A stretch of DNA of 64,000 bases from Nitrososphaerota archaeon (GCA_021325255.1 JAJPHP010000076.1:1-64000), one strand, 5' to 3'. Shown: positions 8,758 to 18,041, counted from the stretch's first letter. The notes: a model not told the origin generated them from the letters alone. Program-made: numbers and translations.

Positions 8758-10437
8758 GTGAGACTTCGAGAAGCGTGGGAGACAAGCAAGTATCCCTACG
8801 TGGAACTCACCTACAGGGCAGCCCAGCTCAGTGGTGCCTCTGCCACTACGGCGACGGGAGCGAAAGACCCAAAGGCGCAGGTAAAGGCCGTCATCAAGAA
8901 CGCCAAGATCAGCAAAATAGTTTTCACGATTTTTCTATGCATCGGAATGGTGATTCCATTCGCAGAGTTTGGTATCAATCACAGTCCGATTTCACTAGTC
9001 GGCGCAGTTACCCTCAGCCTTCTCATCAGCTTTGCGTATCTCATGCTCTACTCTCTCCAGATACTACCCTCATTTGCTGGTGCAGAACCGTACTCCCTCC
9101 TCTTGACGCTGCCTCTCACCACAAGAGACTTCTCCACCGTTACACTGCTCTCATTTGTGAGGACGTTTGACTATCTCGCGATCGGTTCGATTCTGGTGCC
9201 TGTTGTGACCACGGGCATCCTAACCGGATCAGCTGCAGCCTCTGTCGTAATGTTAGGCGCTTCGATTGTAAATGTCATCTTTGCAGTCATGGTCGGACTG
9301 TGGTTTTCGAGCCTCTTCTACAGGAACATTACCCGCGGTGGCAGATCAAGGGGCGCAATGATCTCAAGAACCTTGTTCCTGATCAGCTGGGGATTCGCTG
9401 CTATGAGCACCGGGTTCGTGTACCAGCTCGCAACGTACACGCTTCCATACGTGAACCAGTTGATTTCCGGAAACCTCTCCCAGGCGGGAGGCGCCTTGAT
9501 TGCCGCTTTGCACCCGTTCACATTCGGCGTCGCCATCGCATCGCTTGCCTTCCCCAAATTTCTCCCAATCTCATATCCCATATCTAACACTGCTCTGTTC
9601 GCACTCGTCAGCTACGTGGCCGCTGCATGCTACGTGGGCTTGGCATACGTTGCTGTCAGAAGGACAACCAGAACGATCTCGAACATCACCCACGGCCTGG
9701 GGCCGAGTATCATCCGAGTTGCCGCAAAGGAGTTCACGCTAAAGCTTCGCAGGCCGCTATCTGCGTACTTGATGAAAGACATACGCATAGCCTCGAAGAA
9801 CCCATCGATGGCTTTCCTCTTTGCTCTGCCCGTGTTCGAAACAGTGATCATCGCGATGTCGATTTCAGGGGCCCGAATGGTTGGCATACTCGACGTTGCG
9901 AGTATGACAATGATGGGCTCGCTCTTCACTTTGCTTGCTAGTTCGATGCTTTTGAATACGGAAAGGACGGGGCTAGACTACACGATGTCCCTGCCTCTTG
10001 GGCCGAGCGTGATAATCAACGCCAAGTCGTTAATTTCAACGCTGATCTATCTTCCCGTGCCGGTGGTCGTGCTCTTGATAGAACTCATCAAGGGAGGAAC
10101 CGTGGGCATCTCGGCTCTCTTTCCCTTCGTTGAAATACTTGCGATCAGCGCTGCAACCACCGCGGAGGTCGCCGTCTTCATCACCGCCAGAAGCGGGTCC
10201 ACGGGAGTGATGAAAGGATCAAAGTCACTTGCGCCTGCGGGATTTAACATAATGTCAGGAGAGAACTTGGGCCGGACGTTCAAGGCGATTGCGATCGCGC
10301 TCTTCATAGTCGCGGCCCCGGTTGCATTCTTCTTTGGGCTGGCCGCTTACGGCGAGATTACTTCGATCCTCGCAATGACGCTCGTCGCAATGGCTGAGCT
10401 GATAATCGTCCAGGTTATAGTAAGGTTGACGCGTTAA
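8758..10437 (+). CDS. Large ABC-2 type exporter membrane subunit
   Basis: A 559-residue polytopic membrane protein with a GTG start and roughly 12 hydrophobic segments in two halves separated by a cytoplasmic loop (about residues 300-345). It directly follows an ABC ATPase in the same orientation, and its length and double layout suit an ABC-2/exporter permease with both halves fused. No cargo can be predicted. The N-terminal 60 residues are soluble and charged. Confidence 0.75.
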   Translation: MRLREAWETSKYPYVELTYRAAQLSGASATTATGAKDPKAQVKAVIKNAKISKIVFTIFLCIGMVIPFAEFGINHSPISLVGAVTLSLLISFAYLMLYSLQILPSFAGAEPYSLLLTLPLTTRDFSTVTLLSFVRTFDYLAIGSILVPVVTTGILTGSAAASVVMLGASIVNVIFAVMVGLWFSSLFYRNITRGGRSRGAMISRTLFLISWGFAAMSTGFVYQLATYTLPYVNQLISGNLSQAGGALIAALHPFTFGVAIASLAFPKFLPISYPISNTALFALVSYVAAACYVGLAYVAVRRTTRTISNITHGLGPSIIRVAAKEFTLKLRRPLSAYLMKDIRIASKNPSMAFLFALPVFETVIIAMSISGARMVGILDVASMTMMGSLFTLLASSMLLNTERTGLDYTMSLPLGPSVIINAKSLISTLIYLPVPVVVLLIELIKGGTVGISALFPFVEILAISAATTAEVAVFITARSGSTGVMKGSKSLAPAGFNIMSGENLGRTFKAIAIALFIVAAPVAFFFGLAAYGEITSILAMTLVAMAELIIVQVIVRLTR

Positions 10438-10638
10438 GTAAGGGGAGAGAGAGTGCAAGGAACGGGCGTACGACGTAGGTATCTCTTCTTCGTTTCTTTG
10501 TCAACATGTGCGACAAGCTTACTCCGTACAGAGAGGAGGAAATGAGTCAGATTCCTGCGAGCAAAATCGCCTCAGTGCCCACAGGAACCGTGTTCCTCTG
10601 TTCGGCCCAGATCTTCACTCTGCTTAGGTATTTCTCGC

Positions 10639-11391
10639 TCATACGCCGGGCTGCCTTTCGCCGCAGCTAGGGCAGAAGGTTGTACCAGCAGCCAATCTGG
10701 CTCCGCACTTTATGCAGAATTGACTTCCGGTTCCGGTAGGTTGTGTCGTGCTGGTTGCTCCCATCGTAGGTGGAGGAGAAACCGGTGGCGGGTGTGGTGA
10801 AGAGACAGGGATCTGTTCTTCCCTTATCGAGAAAAATGCCACGATGAATAGGATCTGAGCTATGAGTAAAGGGATGAATCCAATAATGACAATTATAAGA
10901 GCAGCCCCGATTAGGTAGACCAGTGCGGCAGTTCGGAACATGCCGACATTCAGCTTAACGGCAATTGTGTTGTATGCTCGTCGCAGAAAGATTGCCGAGA
11001 CTATGAAGAGCACCCATAGAGCAACCAGACCGATGATGAGCGAAGTAACGAATCCCGCCAACGAAAAGGCTCCCACAGTTGCACCCTGCCCTAATCCTGC
11101 CGAGAAGCCAAGCAGACTGAAAATCGCCCCCGCGACGGCCACTCCTGCAACTATTGCTCCCACAATGGCAACAACCACGGAGATGATCATGTTCTTGAAA
11201 ATCGAAGGATCTCCGAGCACGTCGGAGATGTACTTCACCGCGACAAGAACTAGGACAAATCCTACTATGCTAAGAACCCAGCCGGCGTAGGGGACAAAGG
11301 CCAGAAGGGCGAGAATCGAACCAATTCCACCAAGAGTTTTCGCCTGAGATAGAGAAGCCATTCTATTGAAAACTTCCATACACGCCTCCAA
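10639..11391 (-). CDS. DUF996 membrane protein with C-terminal zinc ribbon
   Basis: A 250-residue protein. The N-terminal portion is a DUF996-type membrane domain (SLSQAKTLGGIGSILALLAF onward) with five to six helices. A Pro-rich linker (about residues 195-220) leads to a C-terminal zinc ribbon with FCIKCG and FCPSCG pairs. DUF996 proteins with zinc ribbons are widespread in archaea but uncharacterised. It probably sits in the membrane with the ribbon on the inner side. Likely monocistronic. Confidence 0.8.
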   Translation of the reverse strand: MEACMEVFNRMASLSQAKTLGGIGSILALLAFVPYAGWVLSIVGFVLVLVAVKYISDVLGDPSIFKNMIISVVVAIVGAIVAGVAVAGAIFSLLGFSAGLGQGATVGAFSLAGFVTSLIIGLVALWVLFIVSAIFLRRAYNTIAVKLNVGMFRTAALVYLIGAALIIVIIGFIPLLIAQILFIVAFFSIREEQIPVSSPHPPPVSPPPTMGATSTTQPTGTGSQFCIKCGARLAAGTTFCPSCGERQPGV

Positions 11392-11532
11392 ATTCGGGAC
11401 TATTTATCCTAGTGAAAGGTTTAGTTTTGTTGACTACGTCCTTACAATCAGCCAGTGGTTAACTGGTAGAGGCAGTTGGCCTATCGGTTGAGTTCCACCA
11501 CGGCCTAGCAGAAAAAAATGCATTCAACAGGC

Positions 11533-11552
11533 CTATCTCCGGAAGGGGATAG
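11533..11552 (-). terminator. Hairpin with GNRA-type tetraloop
   Basis: CTATCTCC (11533-11540) pairs with GGGGATAG (11545-11552), one G-T wobble, around a GGAA loop. It lies just past the 3' end of the gene at 11584, so it could end that transcript or be part of a small RNA. Confidence 0.4.
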
Positions 11553-11583
11553 ATGTGTATCGTGAGAATACAGGATGGATTGC

Positions 11584-12069
11584 CTAAGCTTCCATTTCGA
11601 TTCCAACCGTCACTATTCCGAGTACTATTCCAATCCAGTAGACGTAGTATTGAAGGAATGATGAAGTGAAGGAACCCAGTTCAATGTAAGATGCGGCCAG
11701 AGAAAAGATCAGGCTGAAGATCCCAATGCCGCCGGCGAGTGCTACTAGCCCACGACCGAAGGACCTCCGTTTTATCAGCAGAATGAGTCCACCAGCCACG
11801 AAGAAAGCCCCGCTCAAACCTATGAACAGACTGATGAGAAGCGAGCCCAAGTTCAGCGCGTCCCACGCAAGACTATTGGTAGCACTGCCGACGACTCCTC
11901 CGAGAAGCGTCGGGAACATCCCGTGAGCGGTAAACGCGCTGACGATCATGTCTGATCCAGCAAAAAGACTGAGCGCTGCTACCGTTCTAAGATACGATGT
12001 CGTCCTGCGCTCGGCTAGGACAATCTGATTCATCGGCGGCAATTCCAAGAAGCTTTGGGATTTCTTCAT
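11584..12069 (-). CDS. Four-helix membrane protein, unknown function
   Basis: A 161-residue protein with a charged N-terminus of about 25 residues and four hydrophobic segments. A basic loop (IKRRSFGRG) sits between helices three and four. No family recognised. It runs in the same direction as the DUF996 gene but is separated by about 190 bases, so it is probably transcribed alone. Confidence 0.6.
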   Translation of the reverse strand: MKKSQSFLELPPMNQIVLAERRTTSYLRTVAALSLFAGSDMIVSAFTAHGMFPTLLGGVVGSATNSLAWDALNLGSLLISLFIGLSGAFFVAGGLILLIKRRSFGRGLVALAGGIGIFSLIFSLAASYIELGSFTSSFLQYYVYWIGIVLGIVTVGIEMEA

Positions 12070-12590
12070 CCTGAGGAGTTACTGGTTATAGAAATATCTC
12101 AAGTGCTTATTTCTTGGTTGTGCAATCGAAGTACGAATCTGAGGGTCTCAAATGAAGCATTGAAAGTGAAGCATGATAAAAGCGAGGAAATTGGAAAGAG
12201 CGCTACTGACGACATGTTAGCAAGCTAAAGTCGCTTTTCTAACCTGCGGAAGCTGCCCGCAGATCGTCATCCCGAACAGCGAACACTCACCTGCGAAGGT
12301 CAAACCTGATTGTTTCAGGCCGTCTCTCTCCCCAGCGCGCAATTGCGCGCGCGGGTAAGTTGTAGGTCCGCTTACCAGGATTTTACTCGCGTGTGGCAAA
12401 TGCACGGGCAAAGTATGTTGTAGACCAGACCGTCCACGACCAACGAAGGAGTGCTTCCATGCTCGTGCTTACACTTTCCGCATATTTGGATTGTTAGCGC
12501 CATGAGGTTGAAATTTACAGGGATTTGAGAAAAATCTCGAAATCAACCAAAGTTGACTACAAGCTTCTCGCGAGCTGACCCCCAAGTGAG
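12070..12590. other. Intergenic region with a GC-rich palindrome
   Basis: No convincing gene. GCGCGCAATTGCGCGC at 12335-12350 is a perfect 16-bp palindrome in otherwise mixed sequence. A short hairpin (CTGCGG/CCGCAG) lies near 12245-12263. The promoters of the divergent genes at 12069 and 12591 must be here. Confidence 0.45.
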
Positions 12591-13031
12591 TTGAGCCGTT
12601 CCACGTTGACGGGTTTTCAAGTGCAACAGCTAGGGAGCGCTGACAACAGATATGTTCAGATAAAGAAGGGTGGAATCGGGAGAACTGTGCTTGGTCTTGA
12701 CCGCGCTCTGACGGTCCACATCTCAAATACCGACAATGTGAGCAAGATTTCTCTCGGTCAAGCAAAATGGGCGGACAAGGCTGCCGTCGAAGCCGTTGGA
12801 TTCTTGGTATTCTGGCCTCTGATGATACCTAGCTCATATGGTTTGTACGAGCAGCACAAACTGCCGGGTCAGATATGGAAGACCATCGACGATTATCTTA
12901 GCTCCCACCAGATGCACAATACGCTGAACGAGAGAATCGTTGAGGCGATACATTGTCCGCACTGCGGAGTCACGAACGCTTCAGAGGCGCAGTACTGCTC
13001 GGCCTGCGGGAGTCCGCTCAAGCCGGCCTGA
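12591..13031 (+). CDS. Protein with C-terminal zinc ribbon, unknown function
   Basis: A 146-residue protein from a TTG start. Residues 10-55 look like a PH-like or bPH-type beta sheet (NRYVQIKKGGIGRTVLG). A hydrophobic stretch near residue 70 (VGFLVFWPLMIPSSYGL) could touch the membrane. The C-terminus holds a zinc ribbon with HCPHCG and YCSACG. A clear terminator hairpin follows. No function can be named; it belongs with the other small zinc-ribbon proteins of this window. Confidence 0.65.
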   Translation: MSRSTLTGFQVQQLGSADNRYVQIKKGGIGRTVLGLDRALTVHISNTDNVSKISLGQAKWADKAAVEAVGFLVFWPLMIPSSYGLYEQHKLPGQIWKTIDDYLSSHQMHNTLNERIVEAIHCPHCGVTNASEAQYCSACGSPLKPA

Positions 13032-13055
13032 AAAATGTTTCACCGAACAGTATGG

Positions 13056-13101
13056 AATCAAGTTTCAAGAACCCACTGTGACGGTGGGTTTCCACTTGAT
13101 T
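13056..13101 (+). terminator. Two-tier hairpin terminator
   Basis: Outer arms AATCAAGT (13056-13063) and ACTTGATT (13094-13101) enclose inner arms AACCCAC (13070-13076) and GTGGGTT (13084-13090). T-rich sequence follows. It lies 25 bases after the stop at 13031. Confidence 0.65.
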
Positions 13102-13287
13102 TCTTTCTGGCGGCATTTTTTTCCTCCGGTACTGATTGACTGATACCGAAGATTTCATTGAACAAGCCAGCGGAACCTCTTAACTAAAATACCTAGAAGA
13201 TGCTTCTTTCTCGACTGCTTCAAGAGCCTCAAGGGTCCTCGGCAGATCCTGGTACAGAAACAATAGGAAGAGTGGGACGCGCAAACA

Positions 13288-13926
13288 ATGACAGTTATAC
13301 GGCTGCCTCATCTCGGAAATCGCTCCACGTTCTCGAAGGGCCTAGATCACCTGAGAAGCAACGATTCGATTATCTCCAATTTGATAGACAAACACGGCCC
13401 AATCAAATTCAAACCCGAGGGCGAGATGTTCGAATCACTCGTCGAATCCATAATCTACCAGCAGCTCGCCGGCTCCGCTGCGAGCGCGATCATGAAGAGG
13501 GTCAGGGAGCTGTACGCCCCCGACGGCATCGAGCCCGAAGCAATCTACCGGACGCCGGTCTCTCGCCTGAGAAAGGCCGGGGTGTCGCCGCAAAAGATCA
13601 GGTACCTCAAAGACCTCTCCTCCCGCGTCGTCAAAGGAAAACTAGATCTCGAGAGGATAAAGACGCTGCCAGATCCAGAACTCATCGAGGAACTTGATCA
13701 GGTACTGGGGATAGGGCCCTGGACGGCGCAGATGCTTCTCATCTTCACACTTGGGCGGCCAGATGTACTTCCGGTGGACGACCTCGGGATCAGGAAATCG
13801 ATCCAGAACCTGTACGCCCTTGGCGAACTTCCCAAGCCCGAAAAGATAATCGAAATCGCATCAAAGTGGCACCCCTACTGCAGCGTGGCTTCGCTCTATC
13901 TGTGGAGAGAAAAGGACTCTACTTAG
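13288..13926 (+). CDS. DNA-3-methyladenine glycosylase II-like (HhH-GPD) enzyme
   Basis: A 212-residue base-excision-repair glycosylase of the AlkA branch. The helix-hairpin-helix is LDQVLGIGPWTAQMLL (about residues 137-152). The Gly/Pro-rich segment and the catalytic Asp follow in LPVDDLGIRKS. The FESLVESIIYQQLAGSAA helix is typical of the family. It lacks the N-terminal domain of E. coli AlkA, as do other compact archaeal and yeast Mag-type enzymes. It would remove alkylated purines. The rhodanese gene starts 24 bases downstream and may be co-transcribed. Confidence 0.9.
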   Translation: MTVIRLPHLGNRSTFSKGLDHLRSNDSIISNLIDKHGPIKFKPEGEMFESLVESIIYQQLAGSAASAIMKRVRELYAPDGIEPEAIYRTPVSRLRKAGVSPQKIRYLKDLSSRVVKGKLDLERIKTLPDPELIEELDQVLGIGPWTAQMLLIFTLGRPDVLPVDDLGIRKSIQNLYALGELPKPEKIIEIASKWHPYCSVASLYLWREKDST

Positions 13927-13950
13927 GCGTGTACCAGGAGTATTCTTCCG

Positions 13951-14889
13951 TTGCCCCCCTCGAAATCAGAAGACAATTCCTCGGGTCAGCGATACAAGGG
14001 ATACGCAGACCTGTGCCTCGTAATCTCTGTCGAAGCCGCCCGCTCGCTTCTGAACAGGTCGGATGTCATCTTCATTGACACAAGGAACTACTGGAAGTAC
14101 GTGAAGGGGCACATCCCTGGAGCTTTCAACCTCGAGCTCTACGCATTCCACTGGATTGATACCTCCAAGCGCGGAATAGACGCCTTCCTGAAACAGATGG
14201 AGTTCCTCTTCTCTTCAGTTGGAGTGACGCGCAACAGGCAGGAAGTGATCTTCTACCAAAACAACAGCGGCTACGACGCGGCTAGAGGAGTGTGGCTCCT
14301 CAACTACATGGGGCACACAAAAGCTAGACTCTTGGACGGAGGGCTGAACGCATGGAGAAGGCGAAACTTCCCGACCTCGACGGAGGATCCAAAGCTCGAA
14401 ATGTCGGGCCACTTTCAAGCCCGCCCTAATTATTCAGTGATTGCCACGCGCGAACTGATTGCCTCCCGACTAAAGCAAAAGTCAACAACAACAACCCCGA
14501 CCACGATAGTCGACTCTAGGAGTCCGGGAGAGTACTCCGCAAAGTACCGGCGGGCTCTGCATGCGGGACACGTGCCATCGTCGATCAACAAAGAATGGAA
14601 GATGGCGCTTCGTAGAGACGGTACGCTGAAGGACGCCGCTCAGCTCAGACGTGTTTTCTCCCTCCCCGAACTCACATATGGCTCGATTCATCAAGGGTCA
14701 GGTAGTACAAGACGAGCCGGAAAAAGTCAGTCGAGAGAGCTGATTACCTACTGTCAGAGTGGGTACAGGGCTGCCCACTCGTGGCTGGTCCTCCGACTCT
14801 TGGGGTACTCCAACGTGCGGAACTACTTGGGCTCGTGGTACGAGTGGGGGAACTATGGATCAGGATCTCCTGTAGCCTTTCACCACTAG
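13951..14889 (+). CDS. Tandem rhodanese-like sulfurtransferase
   Basis: A 312-residue protein of two rhodanese domains. The N-terminal one (about residues 25-150) has FIDTRNYWKYVKGHIPGA but no active-site Cys; the loop reads YQNNSGYDAAR. The C-terminal domain keeps the catalytic loop as CQSGYRAAHS, with Cys as persulfide carrier. This matches thiosulfate or 3-mercaptopyruvate sulfurtransferases. The loop is six residues as in the thiosulfate type, but the exact donor is unknown. TTG start. The 3' end meets the converging gene at 14886, overlapping by 4 bases. Confidence 0.9.
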   Translation: MPPSKSEDNSSGQRYKGYADLCLVISVEAARSLLNRSDVIFIDTRNYWKYVKGHIPGAFNLELYAFHWIDTSKRGIDAFLKQMEFLFSSVGVTRNRQEVIFYQNNSGYDAARGVWLLNYMGHTKARLLDGGLNAWRRRNFPTSTEDPKLEMSGHFQARPNYSVIATRELIASRLKQKSTTTTPTTIVDSRSPGEYSAKYRRALHAGHVPSSINKEWKMALRRDGTLKDAAQLRRVFSLPELTYGSIHQGSGSTRRAGKSQSRELITYCQSGYRAAHSWLVLRLLGYSNVRNYLGSWYEWGNYGSGSPVAFHH

Positions 14890-15620
14890 CTCAAGCACTT
14901 TGCCAGGGCGCGAGCCTGCCCTAACAGGTCTCTGTGACCCTCGAACACCGGATAGAGAACGACCTTGCTGGCGCCGAACCCGTCTATGAATCGCCTGATC
15001 CCTTTCACCACGTCCTCCCGAGTCCCGAAGAGAGCAAAGTCCCTCAGAGAAGAGGCGACGTTGTCGCGGAGCACACCTCGCCTCTCAAAGTATCCGGTCC
15101 CCTTCATCCTCAAGAGCTCGGCGACAGCTGAGGAGGTAGTCTCCGAAAACCTGCAAAGCGTATAGACGACGAATCTCACGCCGAGAGAGTCCGCGTAGCG
15201 CATGAGGTCTGCCGCTGCCGGCGTGTGGAGAATGTATGCGATTGAGTTTGTCCGCTCGGCCAGGTCTATGGCCTTCCTACCGTTCTGCATCCCCTCCGCC
15301 CCGAGCTTGACTTCCCTCATCGAGAGCAGGGCAAGCCTCGTCCCATCGCGCTCAAACGCCCTAATATCCGGTCGTAGCCCATAGGCGGAATTCCCGACAA
15401 CGAGGTTCGCAGAGAGTCTCCTGCCAAAGGACTTTAAGAAGGAGCTGAATATCGAAATGGAATCCTTGCTCGTTGTATGCGCATCTTCTTCCTCGCCCGA
15501 TCTCTCGATGGAGCAAGCAGAGGCCTGCAGCGTCTCCGACCAGCTCGCACCGAGCGCGTAGATCTTTTGATAATCCCCTCGCTCGAGCCTTTCAGATTTT
15601 GTCTCGGCGTCAAAGTTCAC
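14886..15620 (-). CDS. Possible luciferase-like (F420-dependent) oxidoreductase, perhaps 5'-truncated
   Basis: A 244-residue frame from GTG 15620. The last 50 residues (FALFGTREDVVKGIRRFIDG, then VVLYPVFEG) match the end of luciferase-like monooxygenases, which in archaea usually use F420. The family is normally 300-350 aa and starts with a beta strand that I cannot find here. The same frame stays open for another 45 codons upstream, to a TGA at 15756-15758. That extension reads like coding sequence (VPEEIELAAKRSALDPSL) but offers no ATG, GTG or TTG before the GTG at 15620. Either a rare start is used or the 5' end has been lost. The call rests on the C-terminus only. Confidence 0.5.
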   Translation of the reverse strand: MNFDAETKSERLERGDYQKIYALGASWSETLQASACSIERSGEEEDAHTTSKDSISIFSSFLKSFGRRLSANLVVGNSAYGLRPDIRAFERDGTRLALLSMREVKLGAEGMQNGRKAIDLAERTNSIAYILHTPAAADLMRYADSLGVRFVVYTLCRFSETTSSAVAELLRMKGTGYFERRGVLRDNVASSLRDFALFGTREDVVKGIRRFIDGFGASKVVLYPVFEGHRDLLGQARALAKCLS

Positions 15621-16070
15621 ATTGACACGGCCGAGGGTACTGTTCGCGATCGAAAGAAAGGAGATCGTCTTCTGGGCGTTGGAGAGGCTCGGGTCAAGCG
15701 CCGAGCGCTTGGCTGCGAGTTCAATCTCTTCCGGGACAAGGAATGAAATCAGAGGTCAAAATTCCTCTGAACCTCCCGAAATATTCGTGAAAGAGACTCT
15801 GTTTGCCCTCTTTGTAACAACTGCGAGGCAAAGGTCTAGAAAGTAATTGAGATCCTTGCCAGAACAGAGACAGGAGAGGAGGCGTCGTACTTTAGGAGAG
15901 TAGATAGAGTGGATGAGGAATACAGCCACCCGAACTTACGGTTAATGATGATATGCGATTCATACCGCTGTCTTCACTTCCTCGTGGAACCCACTCTACA
16001 ATGCTCACCTAATTAACTTATCCTTCAGTGTGAAAACGGTAGTAACGCTTCGTCACAAGTGTTCACCAAA
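15621..16070. other. Intergenic region, partly old coding sequence
   Basis: 15621-15755 continues the minus-strand frame of the luciferase-like gene without a start codon. The rest shows no gene, tRNA or strong hairpin. Confidence 0.4.
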
Positions 16071-16760
16071 TCAAATGCGGACCAGCCTTCCGCCATCAGT
16101 GAGTTTGTACTCACTCGTGGACGGAAACTTTTCTTCCGCGCTCGTCGTCGTCAGGATGATAGCGCTTTTTTCGGCCCGATTCAAAAGGCATCCGAGGACG
16201 AGCGAAGCGCTCTCCTCATCCAGGTTTGAGGTCGGCTCGTCAGCAAGTATCAGGCGGGGATCGTTCGCGAGAGCCCTTGCGACCGCAACCCTCTGCTGTT
16301 GACCGACGCTGAGCTGTCCTGGATACTTTCGGACGTGATCCTGCATCCCGAGAGACTTTAACAGCTCTTCCGCTCTTGTTCTCCTCTCCTCCCTTTTTCG
16401 TCGTCCCGCAATCTGCATCGGGAGCTCTACATTCTCGAGGCTCGTAAGCGCGCCGATGAGGTTGAACTGCTGGGGGACAAATCCGATGTCTTTCAGCCTT
16501 ATCCTCGAAAGCACACCATCATCCATTGAGGAGCTGTCGTGTCCTTCAAGGTAGACCCTTCCCCTGGTCGGAGCGTCGAGCAGTCCTGCTATCCTGAGCA
16601 GAGAGGACTTGCCGATTCCTGATCGTCCGCGGATAACTACAAAATCTTGTATTGAAACCGAAAAATAGATCTCCTCAAGGACAAGGCCTGTACTCGGGTA
16701 CTCCATAGATACGCCAGAGAGTTCGAGCAACTTTGCCAGGGCCTCGTCTTCCTCTTTCAA
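16071..16760 (-). CDS. LolD/MacB-type ABC ATPase
   Basis: A 229-residue ATPase of the lipoprotein/peptide-export (MacB, LolD, FtsE-like) group. Walker A GRSGIGKSSLL, Q-loop VPQQFNLIGALTSLENV, signature LSVGQQQRVAVARAL and Walker B LILADEPTSNLDEE are present. The switch His expected after Walker B (VTHD) is replaced by ILTTTSAEE. Loss of that His usually lowers or alters hydrolysis, so the partner may complement it or the protein may act in regulated fashion. Third gene of an operon with two FtsX-like permeases at 16779 and 18075. Confidence 0.85.
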   Translation of the reverse strand: MKEEDEALAKLLELSGVSMEYPSTGLVLEEIYFSVSIQDFVVIRGRSGIGKSSLLRIAGLLDAPTRGRVYLEGHDSSSMDDGVLSRIRLKDIGFVPQQFNLIGALTSLENVELPMQIAGRRKREERRTRAEELLKSLGMQDHVRKYPGQLSVGQQQRVAVARALANDPRLILADEPTSNLDEESASLVLGCLLNRAEKSAIILTTTSAEEKFPSTSEYKLTDGGRLVRI

Positions 16761-16778
16761 AGGATCTCACTCGCTCTG

Positions 16779-18041
16779 CTACAAAGCTGCGTTGTTTCCA
16801 CCGGATTCCCACAACCAGTACCTGCTTGCATTTCTCCCGCGGTCTAATCGCAGTGCGAGAAGAAATGTCGCCACTGTAGCTTCGGCAACAGGGACTGCGA
16901 GTGCAATGGGCAAGCCAAGTCCAGATTCGCTGAAGGGCCTAACGATGTAAAAGGCAAGTTGAAAAGATTCAAGGCCAGGGACAACGGCAAGGATCAGAAC
17001 ACTCAGTACCCAGCCGCAGAGCCCGGCGATCGCAGAGAGAATTAGGTTGACTGCGAGCAATTTTGAGACGAGCGCCCTAAGCGTCATGCCGATCTGCCTC
17101 AGGGTTTGAAACTCTCTCCGAGCGCTTTCAATGGATTCTTGGAAGGAAAAGAAGAGCGCAACCGACATCGCGATGAACACGAGTGCGGAAAAGAGCCATA
17201 CAGAGTCCTCGCTCAAGCCAAACTCGCTGCTAAGAAATTGACCTGAGGAACTTGGCTGAACAAGTACGCTCAGACCTTGGAGGTCAGAGGTCGAGGAGGC
17301 GGACGGGAGGAACGAGAGAAGCGAGCCTGGAAGGAAGGTGGGGGTGGAGGTGGTGTTCTTTGCAGAGTGAACAATGCTTGAGACCGTCGCGGCAACTAGG
17401 CTCGCGCTCGTTAAGGTCGGGTCTATCTTTAGGCGAAACAACGAAACAGAGTTGTAAGCAAACCCGCGCAGCCACTGCCCGACCCAGAGCGGCGCGACGA
17501 GCTCGCTGTCAAGCAGTGTACGGGAGCTGAAAATCCCAGAAACCCTCAGGTCGACGACGCCCGCTGAACCGAGGTCTCCGACAACAGAGACGGTGGATCC
17601 GGCGTGAATGTGATACTTTGCGGCTAAATCCTTGCCCACAATTGCACCGCTTGAAAAATTGTTGATTTTGCCGTCGAGTGTCTGCAATTGCTGCATTTGG
17701 AGAAAACTCGTTGGATCAACTCCGCGAACCATCACGGGGCCTCCAAGGATCACCGAGGGAGCAAACACCTCGGGGCTCACGGCCTCTACTCCGCCTAGGC
17801 CGGAAAGCGTGCCAAGCAGAGAAAGAGGGAGTTCTCCGCTAAATCCCGTAGAAGATCCGCGCTGCGAGACCACGACGATGTTCTGGCTCTGCCCTAAAGC
17901 GGCGCCACTCTGCACCGAGTAAATCGAGAGGAGTATCGAGGATGATAGTGAAAACGCCGCAGAGGTAGCAACTAGGATGACTACCAGTGGGACAAGAGCT
18001 TTCTTTGAGCGAAGAATCCTTGACACTTGCCCTAAACTCAT
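16779..18041 (-). CDS. FtsX/MacB-like permease
   Basis: A 420-residue protein with one N-terminal membrane helix (about residues 17-40), a large extracellular domain (about 45-275) and three C-terminal helices (near 280-300, 330-350 and 370-395). This is the MacB_PCD plus FtsX arrangement. The extracellular part contains typical MacB phrases (GAIVGKDLAAKYHIHAGSTV). It lies 18 bases upstream of the ATPase and 33 bases downstream of a related permease, so a heteromeric ABC complex is likely. Confidence 0.8.
   Translation of the reverse strand: MSLGQVSRILRSKKALVPLVVILVATSAAFSLSSSILLSIYSVQSGAALGQSQNIVVVSQRGSSTGFSGELPLSLLGTLSGLGGVEAVSPEVFAPSVILGGPVMVRGVDPTSFLQMQQLQTLDGKINNFSSGAIVGKDLAAKYHIHAGSTVSVVGDLGSAGVVDLRVSGIFSSRTLLDSELVAPLWVGQWLRGFAYNSVSLFRLKIDPTLTSASLVAATVSSIVHSAKNTTSTPTFLPGSLLSFLPSASSTSDLQGLSVLVQPSSSGQFLSSEFGLSEDSVWLFSALVFIAMSVALFFSFQESIESARREFQTLRQIGMTLRALVSKLLAVNLILSAIAGLCGWVLSVLILAVVPGLESFQLAFYIVRPFSESGLGLPIALAVPVAEATVATFLLALRLDRGRNASRYWLWESGGNNAAL

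Noticed and set aside
10506..10670. 54-codon frame on the plus strand with GAGGAGG just before an internal ATG
   Set aside because: The purine-rich site is attractive, but the frame runs antisense into the 3' end of the DUF996 gene and has no recognisable features.
11455..11515. tRNA-like stretch containing TTAACTGGTAGAGG and GGTTGAGTTCC
   Set aside because: It recalls D-arm and T-arm sequence, but the T-loop lacks the conserved C and A, there is no room for an anticodon arm, and no acceptor stem pairs. At most a decayed remnant.
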